From the NCBI RefSeq assembly GCF_009380155.1, contig NZ_WHUV01000007.1, positions 248,001 to 312,000 on the forward strand: a stretch of DNA of 64,000 bases. Reading direction: 5' to 3'. The stretch is from Pseudomonas piscis. Its GTDB lineage: Bacteria; Pseudomonadota; Gammaproteobacteria; Pseudomonadales; Pseudomonadaceae. The position numbers were made by a program, and so were the translations under genes. Shown in pieces: positions 26,404 through 35,834 of the stretch (position 1 is its first letter; the number at the start of each line of letters is the position of its first letter). Under the pieces are notes generated by a model. That model did not search any database. It worked only from the letters and a program-made list of their open reading frames with translations, and was not told the origin of the DNA.

Positions 26404-27942
26404 ATGAACTTGCTCAAGTCGTTGGCCGCCGTCAGCTCTATCACGATGCTTTCCCGCGTGCTGGGCTTCGTGCGCGACACCATCATCGCGCGCACCTTCG
26501 GTGCCGGCATGGCCACGGATGCTTTTTTCATCGCCTTCAAACTGCCCAACCTGCTGCGACGGATCTTCGCCGAGGGGGCGTTCTCCCAGGCTTTCGTACC
26601 GATCCTGGCGGAATACAAGACCCAGCAGGGCGAAGAGGCGACGCGCACCTTCATCGCCTACGTATCCGGCTTGCTGACCCTGGTGCTGGCATTGGTCACG
26701 GCCCTGGGAATGATCGCCGCGCCCTGGGTCATCTGGGCCACGGCGCCGGGGTTCGTCGATTCCCCGGAAAAGTTCGCCCTGACTGCGGACCTGTTGCGGG
26801 TGACCTTTCCTTATATATTGCTGATCTCCCTCTCATCCCTGGCCGGAGCCATCCTCAATACCTGGAACCGCTTCTCGGTACCGGCCTTCGTGCCGACCCT
26901 GCTCAATGTCAGCATGATCATCTTCGCGGTGTTCCTCACGCCGTATTTCGATCCGCCGGTGATGGCCCTGGGCTGGGCGGTACTGGCCGGTGGCCTGGCA
27001 CAGTTGCTGTACCAGCTGCCGCACCTGAAGAAGATCGGCATGCTCGTGCTCCCACGCCTCAACCTGCGCGATACCGGGGTCTGGCGAGTGTTGAAGCAGA
27101 TGCTGCCGGCGATCCTCGGGGTATCCGTGAGCCAGATCTCGCTGATCATCAACACGATCTTCGCCTCGTTCCTGGTGGCTGGCTCGGTCTCCTGGATGTA
27201 CTACGCCGACCGGCTCATGGAGCTGCCGTCCGGAGTGCTGGGCGTGGCGCTGGGGACCATCCTGCTGCCGACCCTGGCCAAGACCTACGCCAGCAAGGAT
27301 CGTCATGAGTATTCGCGAATTCTCGATTGGGGGCTGCGCTTGTGCTTCATCCTGGTGCTGCCTTGCTCCCTGGCGCTGGGGATCCTGGCCGAGCCGTTGA
27401 CGGTATCGTTGTTCCAGTACGGTGAATTCAGCGCCTTCGACGCATCCATGACCCAGCGGGCGCTGGTGGCTTACGCAATCGGTTTGCTGGGCATCATCAT
27501 GATCAAGGTGCTGGCTCCGGGCTTCTATGCCCAGCAGAACATCCGGACCCCGGTGAAAATCGCCATCTTCACTCTGGTGGTCACCCAGTTGTTGAACCTG
27601 GCGCTGATCGGCCCCCTGAAGCATGCCGGGCTGGCCCTGGCCATCAGTGGCGGGGCTTGCATCAACGCCGGCCTGCTGTTCTACCAGCTGCGCAAGCAGC
27701 GGATGTTCCAGCCGCAGCCAGGGTGGGGAATGTTCATCCTCAAGTTGCTGGTTGCCGTGGTAGTCATGTCGGCGGTGCTGCTGGGTGCGATGCACTACAT
27801 GCCAGCCTGGGACGAGGGGCATATGCTCCAGCGTTTCCTGCGCCTGGGCGCTCTGGTGGTAGCCGGCGTGGTGGCCTATTTCGGCATGCTGGCCCTGCAG
27901 GGCTTCCGCCTGCGGGATTTCAATCGCAAGGCCCTGGGCTGA
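26404..27942 (+). CDS. murJ: Lipid II flippase MurJ
   Basis: A 512-residue polytopic membrane protein with about 14 hydrophobic helices. The start MNLLKSLAAVSSITMLSRVLGFVRDTIIARTFG is the typical MurJ/MviN N-terminus, including the conserved Arg of RVLGFVRD. It flips lipid II across the inner membrane for peptidoglycan synthesis. Length is normal. The start is fixed by homology. It is divergent from rpsT and followed by ribF. Confidence 0.95.
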   Translation: MNLLKSLAAVSSITMLSRVLGFVRDTIIARTFGAGMATDAFFIAFKLPNLLRRIFAEGAFSQAFVPILAEYKTQQGEEATRTFIAYVSGLLTLVLALVTALGMIAAPWVIWATAPGFVDSPEKFALTADLLRVTFPYILLISLSSLAGAILNTWNRFSVPAFVPTLLNVSMIIFAVFLTPYFDPPVMALGWAVLAGGLAQLLYQLPHLKKIGMLVLPRLNLRDTGVWRVLKQMLPAILGVSVSQISLIINTIFASFLVAGSVSWMYYADRLMELPSGVLGVALGTILLPTLAKTYASKDRHEYSRILDWGLRLCFILVLPCSLALGILAEPLTVSLFQYGEFSAFDASMTQRALVAYAIGLLGIIMIKVLAPGFYAQQNIRTPVKIAIFTLVVTQLLNLALIGPLKHAGLALAISGGACINAGLLFYQLRKQRMFQPQPGWGMFILKLLVAVVVMSAVLLGAMHYMPAWDEGHMLQRFLRLGALVVAGVVAYFGMLALQGFRLRDFNRKALG

Positions 27943-28071
27943 CGAGGATCCGGTCGTCGCAGCAGGGTGGACACAGGTTTTGTCGGTTCGATCACTTTGG
28001 GTTGCGGTGCTGCCTGTCGTCAGCCGCCCGGTGTGGTTATAATCGGCCACTTTATGAGCAAGAAGCGCGTT

Positions 28072-29016
28072 ATGCAGCTGGTTCGAGGCCTTCACAATCT
28101 GCGCCCCCAGCATCGGGGCTGCGTCGCCACTATTGGCAACTTTGACGGTGTTCACCGTGGTCACCAGGCTATCCTGGACCGGCTGCGTGAGCGTGCGCTC
28201 GAGTTGGGCGTACCCAGCTGCGTGGTGATTTTCGAACCGCAGCCGCGTGAGTTCTTTTCTCCCGAAACCGCTCCAGCGCGCCTGACCCGCCTGCGGGACA
28301 AGCTGCAATTGCTGGCGCAAGCCGGGGTCGACCGGGTTCTGTGCCTGGCGTTCAACCAGCGCCTGAGCAAGCTCAGCGCCAGCGAGTTCGTCGAGCGAAT
28401 CCTGGTGGATGGCCTGGGTGTGCGGCACCTGGAGGTCGGTGACGACTTCCGCTTCGGCTGCGACCGGGTCGGTGACTTCGAGTTCCTGCAGCAGGCCGGT
28501 GCGACCCACGGATTCACCGTCGAAGCGGCCCGCACTGTGGAAATGGATGGGTTGCGCATCAGCAGCACCCAGGTCCGCAATGCCCTGGCCGCTGCCGATT
28601 TCGATCTTGCCGAGCGTCTGCTCGGTCGCCCCTTCCGGATTGCCGGTCGGGTCCTGCATGGGCAGAAGCTGGCGCGCCAGCTGGGCACCCCCACTGCCAA
28701 CGTGCAGTTGAAACGCCGTCGCGTACCGCTTTCCGGGGTTTACCTGGTCAGTGTCGATATCGATGGCCAGGCCTGGCCCGGAGTCGCCAACATCGGCGTC
28801 CGGCCCACGGTCGCAGGTGATGGCAAGGCCCACCTGGAGATTCACCTTCTAGATTTTGCCGGTGACCTGTACGACCGGCGTTTGACGGTGGTTTTCCACC
28901 AAAAGCTGCGTGAAGAGCAGCGTTTCGCCTCCCTGGAGGCGTTGAAGACGGCGATCAATGCGGATGTTGCCGCCGCCCGTGCCCAAGTTGCACGTATCCA
29001 TAGCGCCAATCGCTAA
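28072..29016 (+). CDS. ribF: Bifunctional riboflavin kinase / FAD synthetase
   Basis: A 314-residue two-domain enzyme converting riboflavin to FMN and FAD. The N-terminal FMN adenylyltransferase domain has VATIGNFDGVHRGHQ near residue 20 and GLRISSTQVRNAL near 160. The C-terminal flavokinase domain has LGTPTANVQL, SGVYLV and GVANIGVRPTV. The start MQLVRGLHNLRPQHRGC is the usual one; an in-frame ATG six codons upstream is also possible. It leads a tightly packed run of ribF-ileS-lspA-fkpB. Confidence 0.94.
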   Translation: MQLVRGLHNLRPQHRGCVATIGNFDGVHRGHQAILDRLRERALELGVPSCVVIFEPQPREFFSPETAPARLTRLRDKLQLLAQAGVDRVLCLAFNQRLSKLSASEFVERILVDGLGVRHLEVGDDFRFGCDRVGDFEFLQQAGATHGFTVEAARTVEMDGLRISSTQVRNALAAADFDLAERLLGRPFRIAGRVLHGQKLARQLGTPTANVQLKRRRVPLSGVYLVSVDIDGQAWPGVANIGVRPTVAGDGKAHLEIHLLDFAGDLYDRRLTVVFHQKLREEQRFASLEALKTAINADVAAARAQVARIHSANR

Positions 29017-29029
29017 TGAAGAGCCTTAA

Positions 29030-31861
29030 ATGACCGACTATAAAGCCACGTTAAACCTTCCGGACACCGCCTTCCCAATGAAGGCCGGCCTGCCTCAGCG
29101 CGAACCACAGATTCTGCAGCGTTGGGACAGCATTGGCCTGTACGGAAAGTTGCGCGAGATTGGCAAGGATCGTCCCAAGTTCGTTCTGCACGACGGTCCT
29201 CCCTATGCCAATGGCAAGATCCACATCGGTCACGCGCTGAACAAGATTCTCAAGGACATGATCGTTCGTTCCAAGACCCTGTCCGGCTTCGACGCGCCCT
29301 ACGTACCGGGCTGGGACTGCCACGGCCTGCCGATCGAGCACAAGATCGAGGTGACCCACGGCAAGAACCTGACCTCGGACCAGACTCGCGAGCTGTGCCG
29401 TGCCTACGCTTCCGAGCAGATCGAAGGCCAGAAGACCGAGTTCATTCGCCTGGGCGTGCTGGGGGACTGGGAAAATCCCTACAAGACCATGAACTTTGCC
29501 AACGAGGCCGGAGAAATCCGTGCCCTGGCGGAGATGGTCAAGGGTGGCTTCGTGTTCAAGGGCCTCAAGCCGGTTAACTGGTGCTTCGATTGCGGTTCGG
29601 CCCTGGCCGAGGCGGAAGTCGAGTACCAGGACAAGAAGTCCGCCACCATCGACGTGGCCTTCCCGGTCGCCGACGAGGACAAGCTGGCCGCCGCCTTTGG
29701 CCTGGCCAAGCTGGCCAAACCCGCAGCCATCGTGATCTGGACCACCACCCCGTGGACCATCCCGGCCAACCAGGCCCTGAACATCCATCCGGAGTTCAAC
29801 TACGCCCTGGTGGATACCGGCGAGCGCCTGTTGGTCCTGGCCGAGGAGCTGGTGGAGTCCTGCCTGGCCCGTTACGGCCTGGAAGGTTCGGTGATCGCCA
29901 CGGCCCCCGGCTCTGCCCTGGAGCTGATCAATTTCCGCCATCCGTTCTACGATCGCCTGTCGCCGGTATACCTGGCCGACTACGTGGAGCTGGGCGCCGG
30001 TACCGGCGTGGTTCACTCCGCGCCGGCCTACGGTGAAGACGACTTCGTGACCTGCAAGCGCTACGGCATGGTCAACGACGACATCCTCAACCCGGTCCAG
30101 AGCAATGGTGTGTACGCACCTTCCCTGGAGTTCTTCGGTGGCCAGTTCATCTGGAAGGCCAACCCGGCCATCGTCGACAAGTTGAGCGAAGTCGGTGCGT
30201 TGTTGCACACCGAGACCATCAGCCACAGCTACATGCATTGCTGGCGTCACAAGACTCCGCTGATCTATCGCGCCACCGCGCAATGGTTCGTCGGCATGGA
30301 CAAGCAGCCGGTGGCCGGCGACACCCTGCGCGAGCGTGCCCTGCAGGCTATCGAGAACACCCAGTTCGTGCCGGCCTGGGGCCAGGCGCGCCTGCACTCG
30401 ATGATCGCCAACCGTCCGGACTGGTGCATTTCCCGCCAGCGCAATTGGGGCGTGCCGATCCCGTTCTTCCTGCACAAGGAAAGCGGCGAGTTGCACCCGC
30501 GCACCGTCGAGCTGATGGAAGAAGTGGCCAAGCGTGTCGAGCAGGAAGGCATCGAAGCCTGGTTCAAGCTGGATGCCGCCGAGCTGCTCGGCGATGAAGC
30601 TGGCCAGTACGACAAGATCGCCGACACCCTGGACGTCTGGTTCGATTCCGGCACCACTCACTGGCATGTGCTGCGTGGCTCCCACGATATCGGCCACGCC
30701 ACTGGCCCGCGTGCCGACCTGTACCTGGAAGGTTCCGACCAGCACCGTGGCTGGTTCCATTCTTCCCTGCTCACCGGTTGCGCCATCGACGGCCACGCGC
30801 CGTATCGCGAACTGCTGACCCACGGTTTCACCGTGGACGAGAGCGGGCGCAAGATGTCCAAGTCGCTGGGCAATACCATCGAGCCGGAGAAGGTCAACAA
30901 CACCCTGGGTGCCGACATCATGCGCCTGTGGGTCTCGGCCACTGATTACTCCGGCGAGATGGCGGTATCCGACCAGATCCTGCAGCGTAGTGCCGACGCC
31001 TACCGGCGGATCCGCAATACCGCGCGTTTCCTGCTCTCCAACCTGAGCGGCTTCAACCCCGCCACCGATCTGCTGCCGGCCGAAGACATGCTGGCCCTGG
31101 ATCGCTGGGCCGTGGACCGCACCTTGCTGCTGCAGCGTGAGCTGGAGCTGCACTACGGCGAGTACCGCTTCTGGAACGTCTACTCCAAGGTGCACAACTT
31201 CTGCGTGCAGGAGCTGGGTGGTTTCTACCTGGACATCATCAAGGACCGCCAGTACACCACCGGCGCCGACAGCAAGGCCCGTCGTTCCTGCCAGACCGCG
31301 CTGTTCCACATCAGCGAGGCGCTGGTGCGCTGGATCGCGCCGATCCTGGCCTTCACCGCCGACGAGCTGTGGCAATACCTGCCGGGCGAGCGCAACGAGT
31401 CGGTGATGCTCAACACCTGGTACGAGGGGCTGAGCGAGCTGCCGGAAGGCTTCGAGCTGGATCGCACCTACTGGGAGCGGATCATGGCGGTCAAGGTCGC
31501 GGTCAACAAGGAACTGGAGAACCAGCGTGCCGCCAAGGCGGTGGGCGGCAACCTGCAGGCCGAAGTGACGCTGTACGCCGAGGACGCGCTGTCTGCCGAC
31601 CTGGCCAAGCTGAGCAATGAGCTGCGCTTCGTGCTGATCACCTCCACCGCCAGTGTCGCGCCCCTGGTGCAGGCTCCGGCGGACGCGGTAGCCACCGAGG
31701 TCAGCGGTCTCAAGCTGAAAGTGGTCAAGTCGAGCTTCGCCAAGTGCGCCCGTTGCTGGCATTGCCGTGAAGATGTCGGCGTCCACCCTGAGCATCCGGA
31801 GATCTGCGGTCGCTGCGTAGATAACATCAGCGGTGAAGGCGAGGTCCGTCACTATGCCTAA
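29030..31861 (+). CDS. ileS: Isoleucyl-tRNA synthetase
   Basis: A 943-residue class I synthetase. The HIGH motif is in KIHIGHALNKIL near residue 65 and KMSKS in GRKMSKSLGN near 607. The CP1 editing domain has TTTPWTIPANQALNIHPEF. The C-terminal zinc site is intact (CARCWHCREDVG, then CGRCV). Length and zinc ligands match the bacterial mupirocin-sensitive type. It starts 13 nt after ribF and overlaps lspA by 8 nt, implying translational coupling. Confidence 0.97.
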   Translation: MTDYKATLNLPDTAFPMKAGLPQREPQILQRWDSIGLYGKLREIGKDRPKFVLHDGPPYANGKIHIGHALNKILKDMIVRSKTLSGFDAPYVPGWDCHGLPIEHKIEVTHGKNLTSDQTRELCRAYASEQIEGQKTEFIRLGVLGDWENPYKTMNFANEAGEIRALAEMVKGGFVFKGLKPVNWCFDCGSALAEAEVEYQDKKSATIDVAFPVADEDKLAAAFGLAKLAKPAAIVIWTTTPWTIPANQALNIHPEFNYALVDTGERLLVLAEELVESCLARYGLEGSVIATAPGSALELINFRHPFYDRLSPVYLADYVELGAGTGVVHSAPAYGEDDFVTCKRYGMVNDDILNPVQSNGVYAPSLEFFGGQFIWKANPAIVDKLSEVGALLHTETISHSYMHCWRHKTPLIYRATAQWFVGMDKQPVAGDTLRERALQAIENTQFVPAWGQARLHSMIANRPDWCISRQRNWGVPIPFFLHKESGELHPRTVELMEEVAKRVEQEGIEAWFKLDAAELLGDEAGQYDKIADTLDVWFDSGTTHWHVLRGSHDIGHATGPRADLYLEGSDQHRGWFHSSLLTGCAIDGHAPYRELLTHGFTVDESGRKMSKSLGNTIEPEKVNNTLGADIMRLWVSATDYSGEMAVSDQILQRSADAYRRIRNTARFLLSNLSGFNPATDLLPAEDMLALDRWAVDRTLLLQRELELHYGEYRFWNVYSKVHNFCVQELGGFYLDIIKDRQYTTGADSKARRSCQTALFHISEALVRWIAPILAFTADELWQYLPGERNESVMLNTWYEGLSELPEGFELDRTYWERIMAVKVAVNKELENQRAAKAVGGNLQAEVTLYAEDALSADLAKLSNELRFVLITSTASVAPLVQAPADAVATEVSGLKLKVVKSSFAKCARCWHCREDVGVHPEHPEICGRCVDNISGEGEVRHYA

Positions 31862-32366
31862 TGCCGCAGGCCGTTTCGGTCGTCTGGGCTGGCTGTTGCT
31901 GAGCGTGCTGGTCCTGGTCATCGACCAGGTCAGCAAGCTGCACTTCGAAAACTCGTTGACCATGTACCAGCAGATCGTGGTGATTCCCGACTACTTCAGC
32001 TGGACCCTGGCCTACAACACCGGTGCCGCCTTCAGTTTCCTGGCCGATGGTTCGGGCTGGCAGCGCTGGCTGTTCGCCCTGATCGCCATCGTGGTCAGCG
32101 CGGTGCTGGTGGTCTGGCTCAAGCGCCTGGGGCGTAACGAAACCTGGCTGGCCATCGCCCTGGCCCTGGTGCTCGGTGGTGCCCTGGGCAACCTGTATGA
32201 CCGTATCGTCCTGGGTCATGTGATCGATTTCATCCTGGTGCACTGGCAGAACCGCTGGTACTTCCCGGCATTCAACTTCGCCGACAGCGCTATTACCGTC
32301 GGTGCCGTGATGCTGGCCCTGGATATGTTCAAGAGTAAGAAAACCGGAGAAACCGTTCATGACTGA
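31854..32366 (+). CDS. lspA: Lipoprotein signal peptidase
   Basis: A 170-residue inner-membrane aspartyl protease that cleaves prolipoprotein signal peptides after lipidation. Four hydrophobic helices are visible. The catalytic aspartates sit in GNLYDRIVLGHVIDF and FNFADSAIT, and NTGAAFSFL is also conserved. The ATG lies inside the ileS stop region (8-nt overlap), and the 3' end overlaps fkpB by 8 nt. It serves the lipoproteins of this region, including BamD. Confidence 0.95.
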   Translation: MPNAAGRFGRLGWLLLSVLVLVIDQVSKLHFENSLTMYQQIVVIPDYFSWTLAYNTGAAFSFLADGSGWQRWLFALIAIVVSAVLVVWLKRLGRNETWLAIALALVLGGALGNLYDRIVLGHVIDFILVHWQNRWYFPAFNFADSAITVGAVMLALDMFKSKKTGETVHD

Positions 32367-32811
32367 ACAGGTATTGGCTGGACAACGTATCGGCCAGAAC
32401 ACCGAAGTCACCTTGCATTTCGCATTGCGCCTGGAGAACGGTGACACGGTGGACAGTACTTTCGACAAGGCCCCGGCGACCTTCAAGGTTGGCGATGGCA
32501 ACCTGCTCCCAGGGTTCGAGGCGGCGCTGTTCGGCTTCAAGGCAGGGGACAAGCGTAACCTGACCATCGAGCCGGAAAACGCCTTTGGCCAGCCAAACCC
32601 GCAGAACGTGCAGGTGATTCCCCGTTCGCAGTTCCAGGACATGGAGCTGTCGGAGGGGTTGCTGGTGATTTTCAACGATGCGGCGAACACCGAATTGCCC
32701 GGCGTGGTCAAAAGCTTCGATGACGCCCAGGTCACCGTTGATTTCAACCATCCGCTGGCCGGCAAGACCCTGACCTTCGATGTCGAGATCATCGACGTCA
32801 AGGCGCTTTAA
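32359..32811 (+). CDS. fkpB: FKBP-type peptidyl-prolyl isomerase (SlpA/FkpB)
   Basis: A 150-residue SlyD-like FKBP. The start MTEQVLAGQRIGQNTEVTLHF leads into GDTVDSTFDKAPATFKVGDG and LLPGFEAALFGFKAGDKRNLTIEPENAFG, the FKBP/IF-domain pattern. NHPLAGKTLTFDVEII is the family C-terminal block. It lacks the His-rich metal tail of SlyD. Its start overlaps lspA by 8 nt, so the four genes ribF to fkpB are probably one transcript. Confidence 0.92.
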   Translation: MTEQVLAGQRIGQNTEVTLHFALRLENGDTVDSTFDKAPATFKVGDGNLLPGFEAALFGFKAGDKRNLTIEPENAFGQPNPQNVQVIPRSQFQDMELSEGLLVIFNDAANTELPGVVKSFDDAQVTVDFNHPLAGKTLTFDVEIIDVKAL

Positions 32812-32825
32812 CCGCATCACGGGCG

Positions 32826-32869
32826 AGCCCGCCCCCGCAAGAACCTCGGTGTTCTTGCGGGGGCGGGCT
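32826..32869. terminator. Perfect 19-bp hairpin between fkpB and ispH
   Basis: Two 19-nt arms built on GCCCGCCCCCGCAAGAAC are exactly complementary around a 6-nt loop (CTCGGT). There is no T-tract, so it could be a REP-like or attenuating element as well as a terminator. Readthrough into ispH remains possible. Confidence 0.65.
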
Positions 32870-32934
32870 TGCTTGCGATCAACCGCGAAGCGGTTGCCAT
32901 GATTATTCCTTGCGCGCAAGACACGAGGCACAGC

Positions 32935-33882
32935 ATGCAAATCAAACTCGCCAACCCCCGTGGCTTCTGCGCCGGTGTGGACCGGGCGATCGAAATCGTC
33001 AATCGCGCCCTGGAGGTCTTCGGGCCCCCGATCTATGTCCGGCACGAAGTGGTGCATAACAAGTTCGTCGTCGAGGACCTGCGTAATCGCGGGGCGATCT
33101 TCGTCGAGGAGCTAGACCAGGTGCCGGACGATGTCATCGTCATCTTCAGTGCCCACGGCGTATCCCAGGCTGTACGCAGCGAAGCGGCCGGTCGCGGCCT
33201 CAAGGTATTCGACGCCACCTGCCCGTTGGTGACCAAGGTGCATATCGAAGTCGCGCGCTATAGCCGTGATGGTCGGGAATGCATCCTCATCGGCCACGCT
33301 GGTCATCCGGAGGTCGAAGGCACCATGGGCCAGTACGACGCCAGCAACGGCGGCGCCATCTACTTGGTGGAAGATGAGGACGACGTCGCCAAGCTGCAGG
33401 TACAGAATCCCGAGCGACTGGCCTTCGTGACCCAGACCACCTTGTCCATGGACGACACCAGCCGGGTGATCGACGCCTTGCGTGCTCGTTTCCCGGCCAT
33501 TGGCGGGCCGCGCAAGGACGATATCTGCTACGCCACGCAAAACCGCCAGGACGCCGTCAAGCAACTGGCCGACGAGTGCGACGTGGTATTGGTAGTGGGT
33601 AGCCCCAACAGCTCCAACTCCAATCGCCTGCGTGAGCTGGCCGAGCGCATGTCCACCCCGGCCTATCTCATCGATGGCGCCGAGGACCTGCAACGCAACT
33701 GGTTCGATGGCGTCGAGCGCATCGGTATCACCGCCGGCGCCTCGGCTCCGGAAGTCCTGGTACGTGGCGTGATCCAGCAGCTGCAAGCCTGGGGCGCCAC
33801 CGGTGCCGACGAGTTGGCCGGCCGTGAAGAGAACATCACCTTCTCCATGCCCAAGGAACTGCGGGTCCGTTCCCTGCTCTGA
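32935..33882 (+). CDS. ispH: 4-hydroxy-3-methylbut-2-enyl diphosphate reductase
   Basis: A 315-residue [4Fe-4S] enzyme, the last step of the MEP isoprenoid pathway, giving IPP and DMAPP. The three cluster cysteines are in PRGFCAGVDRAI, FDATCPLVTKVH and DDICYATQNRQ. HEVVHN and the SNSNRLRELA block are also present. The start MQIKLANPRGFC has ACGAGG upstream. Its stop codon abuts the stop of the convergent FimT-like gene with no gap. Confidence 0.96.
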   Translation: MQIKLANPRGFCAGVDRAIEIVNRALEVFGPPIYVRHEVVHNKFVVEDLRNRGAIFVEELDQVPDDVIVIFSAHGVSQAVRSEAAGRGLKVFDATCPLVTKVHIEVARYSRDGRECILIGHAGHPEVEGTMGQYDASNGGAIYLVEDEDDVAKLQVQNPERLAFVTQTTLSMDDTSRVIDALRARFPAIGGPRKDDICYATQNRQDAVKQLADECDVVLVVGSPNSSNSNRLRELAERMSTPAYLIDGAEDLQRNWFDGVERIGITAGASAPEVLVRGVIQQLQAWGATGADELAGREENITFSMPKELRVRSLL

Positions 33883-34407
33883 TCATCCTGCACTCATGCA
33901 CAGGGCCTGCTCGGCGATGTCGCTGCGCAGGCTGATCCTACCGCTACGCGACAGCACCACCTGGTGGCGGCTGTCTCCTCGACCCTTCTGGCAGATGTGC
34001 AGCGTGCCGGCCTGGAAGGCGCCCGTGGGCAGCAATGGGTTGCCCAGAACGCCAAAGCGCACGAATTGCTGCACCGGGCGATTGCCTATTATCTGCACGT
34101 GCCCGGCATGCCGACGCTCTATCAGCAGGGGATTTTCCGGATCGTCCGGCCCCTTGCCGCTGGCATCAAGGATGATTCGCCAACCCTTGCTCCAGTCACC
34201 GTCCAGCCCGTGTACCAGGGCCGTATGACGTTGCAGGATGGCTGCCGCCCGGGCGTTGCGCAGGTCGCTGGCGAGGGTTCGAGCAGTATCCAATTGTCGA
34301 TTCGATTGCAGCAGTTGGCCGAGTCCGGTGCCGGACAGAGGCAGCAGGATCGCCAGCAAGGCCAGGGTGACCAGGAGTTCTAGCAAGCTGAAGCCTTTCT
34401 GTTGCAT
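33883..34407 (-). CDS. GspH/FimT-type minor pseudopilin
   Basis: A 174-residue prepilin-like protein. The leader MQQKG is followed by FSLLELLVTLALLAILLP, with the Gly-Phe cleavage site for PilD and Glu at +5. The rest is a GspH-like domain with two late cysteines (HICQKG and ALCMSAG). P. aeruginosa has two such proteins here, FimT and FimU; only one is present, and I cannot say which it corresponds to. It is on the opposite strand from the other minor pilins, divergent from pilV, and converges on ispH. Confidence 0.8.
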   Translation of the reverse strand: MQQKGFSLLELLVTLALLAILLPLSGTGLGQLLQSNRQLDTARTLASDLRNARAAAILQRHTALVHGLDGDWSKGWRIILDASGKGPDDPENPLLIERRHAGHVQIIGNRPVQQFVRFGVLGNPLLPTGAFQAGTLHICQKGRGDSRHQVVLSRSGRISLRSDIAEQALCMSAG

Positions 34408-34683
34408 GGCGTCTCCCTCCTTGGAAACACAACTTCACGCTATACGTGCGCGGCCCTTGGTGATTCAAGGACTCGTTTGTTATAGCCCGGGCGTTCCCAG
34501 GTTAGATGGTCAATTTGCTTACAAGGAATTGCCGACCATTGGCACCTGGCCCCGGGCCAATCCCGGCAATGTGTTGCCGGGTGTACCAGATACCAAACCG
34601 CGCTCCATTGCCGGCTAACCTCAAGAGGCGGCGAGGCTGATCGAGCCTGGTATGTCGCTCTCCACGGATCGGAAGAACTTCGG
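34408..34683. other. Divergent intergenic region, fimT-like / pilV
   Basis: A 276-nt noncoding region that must contain promoters for both directions. A perfect hairpin, CCCGGCAA-TGTG-TTGCCGGG, lies at 34562-34581. Short open frames cross it on the plus strand but have no ribosome binding site and no recognisable product. I find no convincing sigma70 or sigma54 pair. Confidence 0.4.
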
Positions 34684-35127
34684 ATGAAAGGAGCAGGAAG
34701 CGAGTTCGGCATGACCCTGGTCGAGGTCCTGGTGGCGTTGTTGGTCCTCGCCTTGGGCTTGCTGGGGGCTGCGGCGGTGCAGCTCAAGGCGTTGCAGTAC
34801 ACCGATAGCGCACGGATGAGTACCCAGGCGAGCTTCATCGCCCACGGCATGCTCGAGCGGATTCGAACCAGTACCCAGTCGGATGTTCTCCAGGCCAAGC
34901 CGGGGGAGGCGGCTTCAGGCGGCCTGCGAGCCCAGGACCTGGCGGATTTCGCCAGTGATGTTGCGAATTTCGCTGGTGTCGATGCCCGGGGCCGCGTCGA
35001 TGCCGGCCAGGGCCTCTACATCGTTCACATCACTTGGGATGATTCGCGTGCCTCGGGTTCCGGCGGGCAGCCGCGTGAGTTGATGCTTGGCAGCCGGCTG
35101 GCAATAGCCTCGGATGGTACGCCGTGA
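34684..35127 (+). CDS. pilV: Type IV minor pilin PilV
   Basis: A 147-residue prepilin. The leader ends GSEFG and the mature part starts MTLVEVLVALLVLALGLLGAAAVQLK, with Met at +1 and Glu at +5. MLERIRT and the following DxxGxG-like region fit PilV/PilI. Minor pilins are thought to prime pilus assembly. First gene of a tightly overlapping run pilV-pilW-pilX. Confidence 0.85.
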   Translation: MKGAGSEFGMTLVEVLVALLVLALGLLGAAAVQLKALQYTDSARMSTQASFIAHGMLERIRTSTQSDVLQAKPGEAASGGLRAQDLADFASDVANFAGVDARGRVDAGQGLYIVHITWDDSRASGSGGQPRELMLGSRLAIASDGTP

Positions 35128-35834
35128 ATCGTTGGAGTCGGGGTTTCGGCTTGGTGGAAGTAATGATGGTGCTGTTGCTGAGCCTGGTGTTGATGCTCGG
35201 GGCGAGTCGGGTATTCATGGCGGCCAAGCAGACCTATCTCAGCCAGGGTGCCTCGGCCTACCAGCAAGAAGAGGCGCGTTTCGTCCTGAGCAAGATGCTC
35301 CGGGAAATCCGCATGGCTGGATTCTCTGGTTGCCTGAAGAGGATTCGCGATGCCAGTGAGGGTGGGAGTTTTTCTCGCTTGGCGGCAACGCCAATTCACT
35401 GGAGTGACACGGAGCAGAGGCTGAGCCTGGTGACCGTCGATGCAGGAGAGGTCGATGGCGCGCCGACCTGGAGCCTGGTCACCGACTGCCGGAAGGAGGC
35501 AGTAGTCTATTCGGGAGCTCGAAAAGCCGGTGAGGGGCAACAGGTGTTCGCCTTGCGCCGGGTGTCCTACCGCTTCAGGAACCAGCAGTTGCTGTTCGGT
35601 ACCGGCCTTGAGCAACAACAGATGGTGCTGCTGGACAACGTCCAGTCCTTCGACGTCGGTTTTGGCCTGGCCCGCTCGGCTACGGACAATGTCCTGGCAG
35701 GCTATAGCCGCCAGCCTGGCGACCCCGCATTGATCCTCAGCGTACGGCTGCGCCTGACCTTGAGCGACCCAAGTGGTGCCGTCCGGCCCCAGGAGTTCAC
35801 TCTCGTGGCGGCCTTGCGCAACAGGTTGTCCTGA
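35124..35834 (+). CDS. pilW: Type IV minor pilin PilW
   Basis: A 236-residue prepilin. The leader MNRWSRG is followed by FGLVEVMMVLLLSLVLMLGAS with Glu at +5. FVLSKMLREIRMAGFSGC is the characteristic PilW segment. The start is GTG, overlapping the pilV stop in GTGA, so translation is coupled. Length is a little shorter than P. aeruginosa PilW (about 274 residues as I recall). Confidence 0.85.
   Translation: MNRWSRGFGLVEVMMVLLLSLVLMLGASRVFMAAKQTYLSQGASAYQQEEARFVLSKMLREIRMAGFSGCLKRIRDASEGGSFSRLAATPIHWSDTEQRLSLVTVDAGEVDGAPTWSLVTDCRKEAVVYSGARKAGEGQQVFALRRVSYRFRNQQLLFGTGLEQQQMVLLDNVQSFDVGFGLARSATDNVLAGYSRQPGDPALILSVRLRLTLSDPSGAVRPQEFTLVAALRNRLS

Noticed and set aside
29051..31963. A 970-codon open frame antisense to ileS
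   Set aside because: It is a shadow of strong GC bias at third positions in ileS. The translation has low complexity (rich in Gly, Gln, Val, His) and no ribosome binding site or family.
34238..34618. Plus-strand open frame crossing the fimT-like gene start and the intergenic region
   Set aside because: Most of it is antisense to the FimT-like gene, and the part beyond has no ribosome binding site or recognisable similarity.
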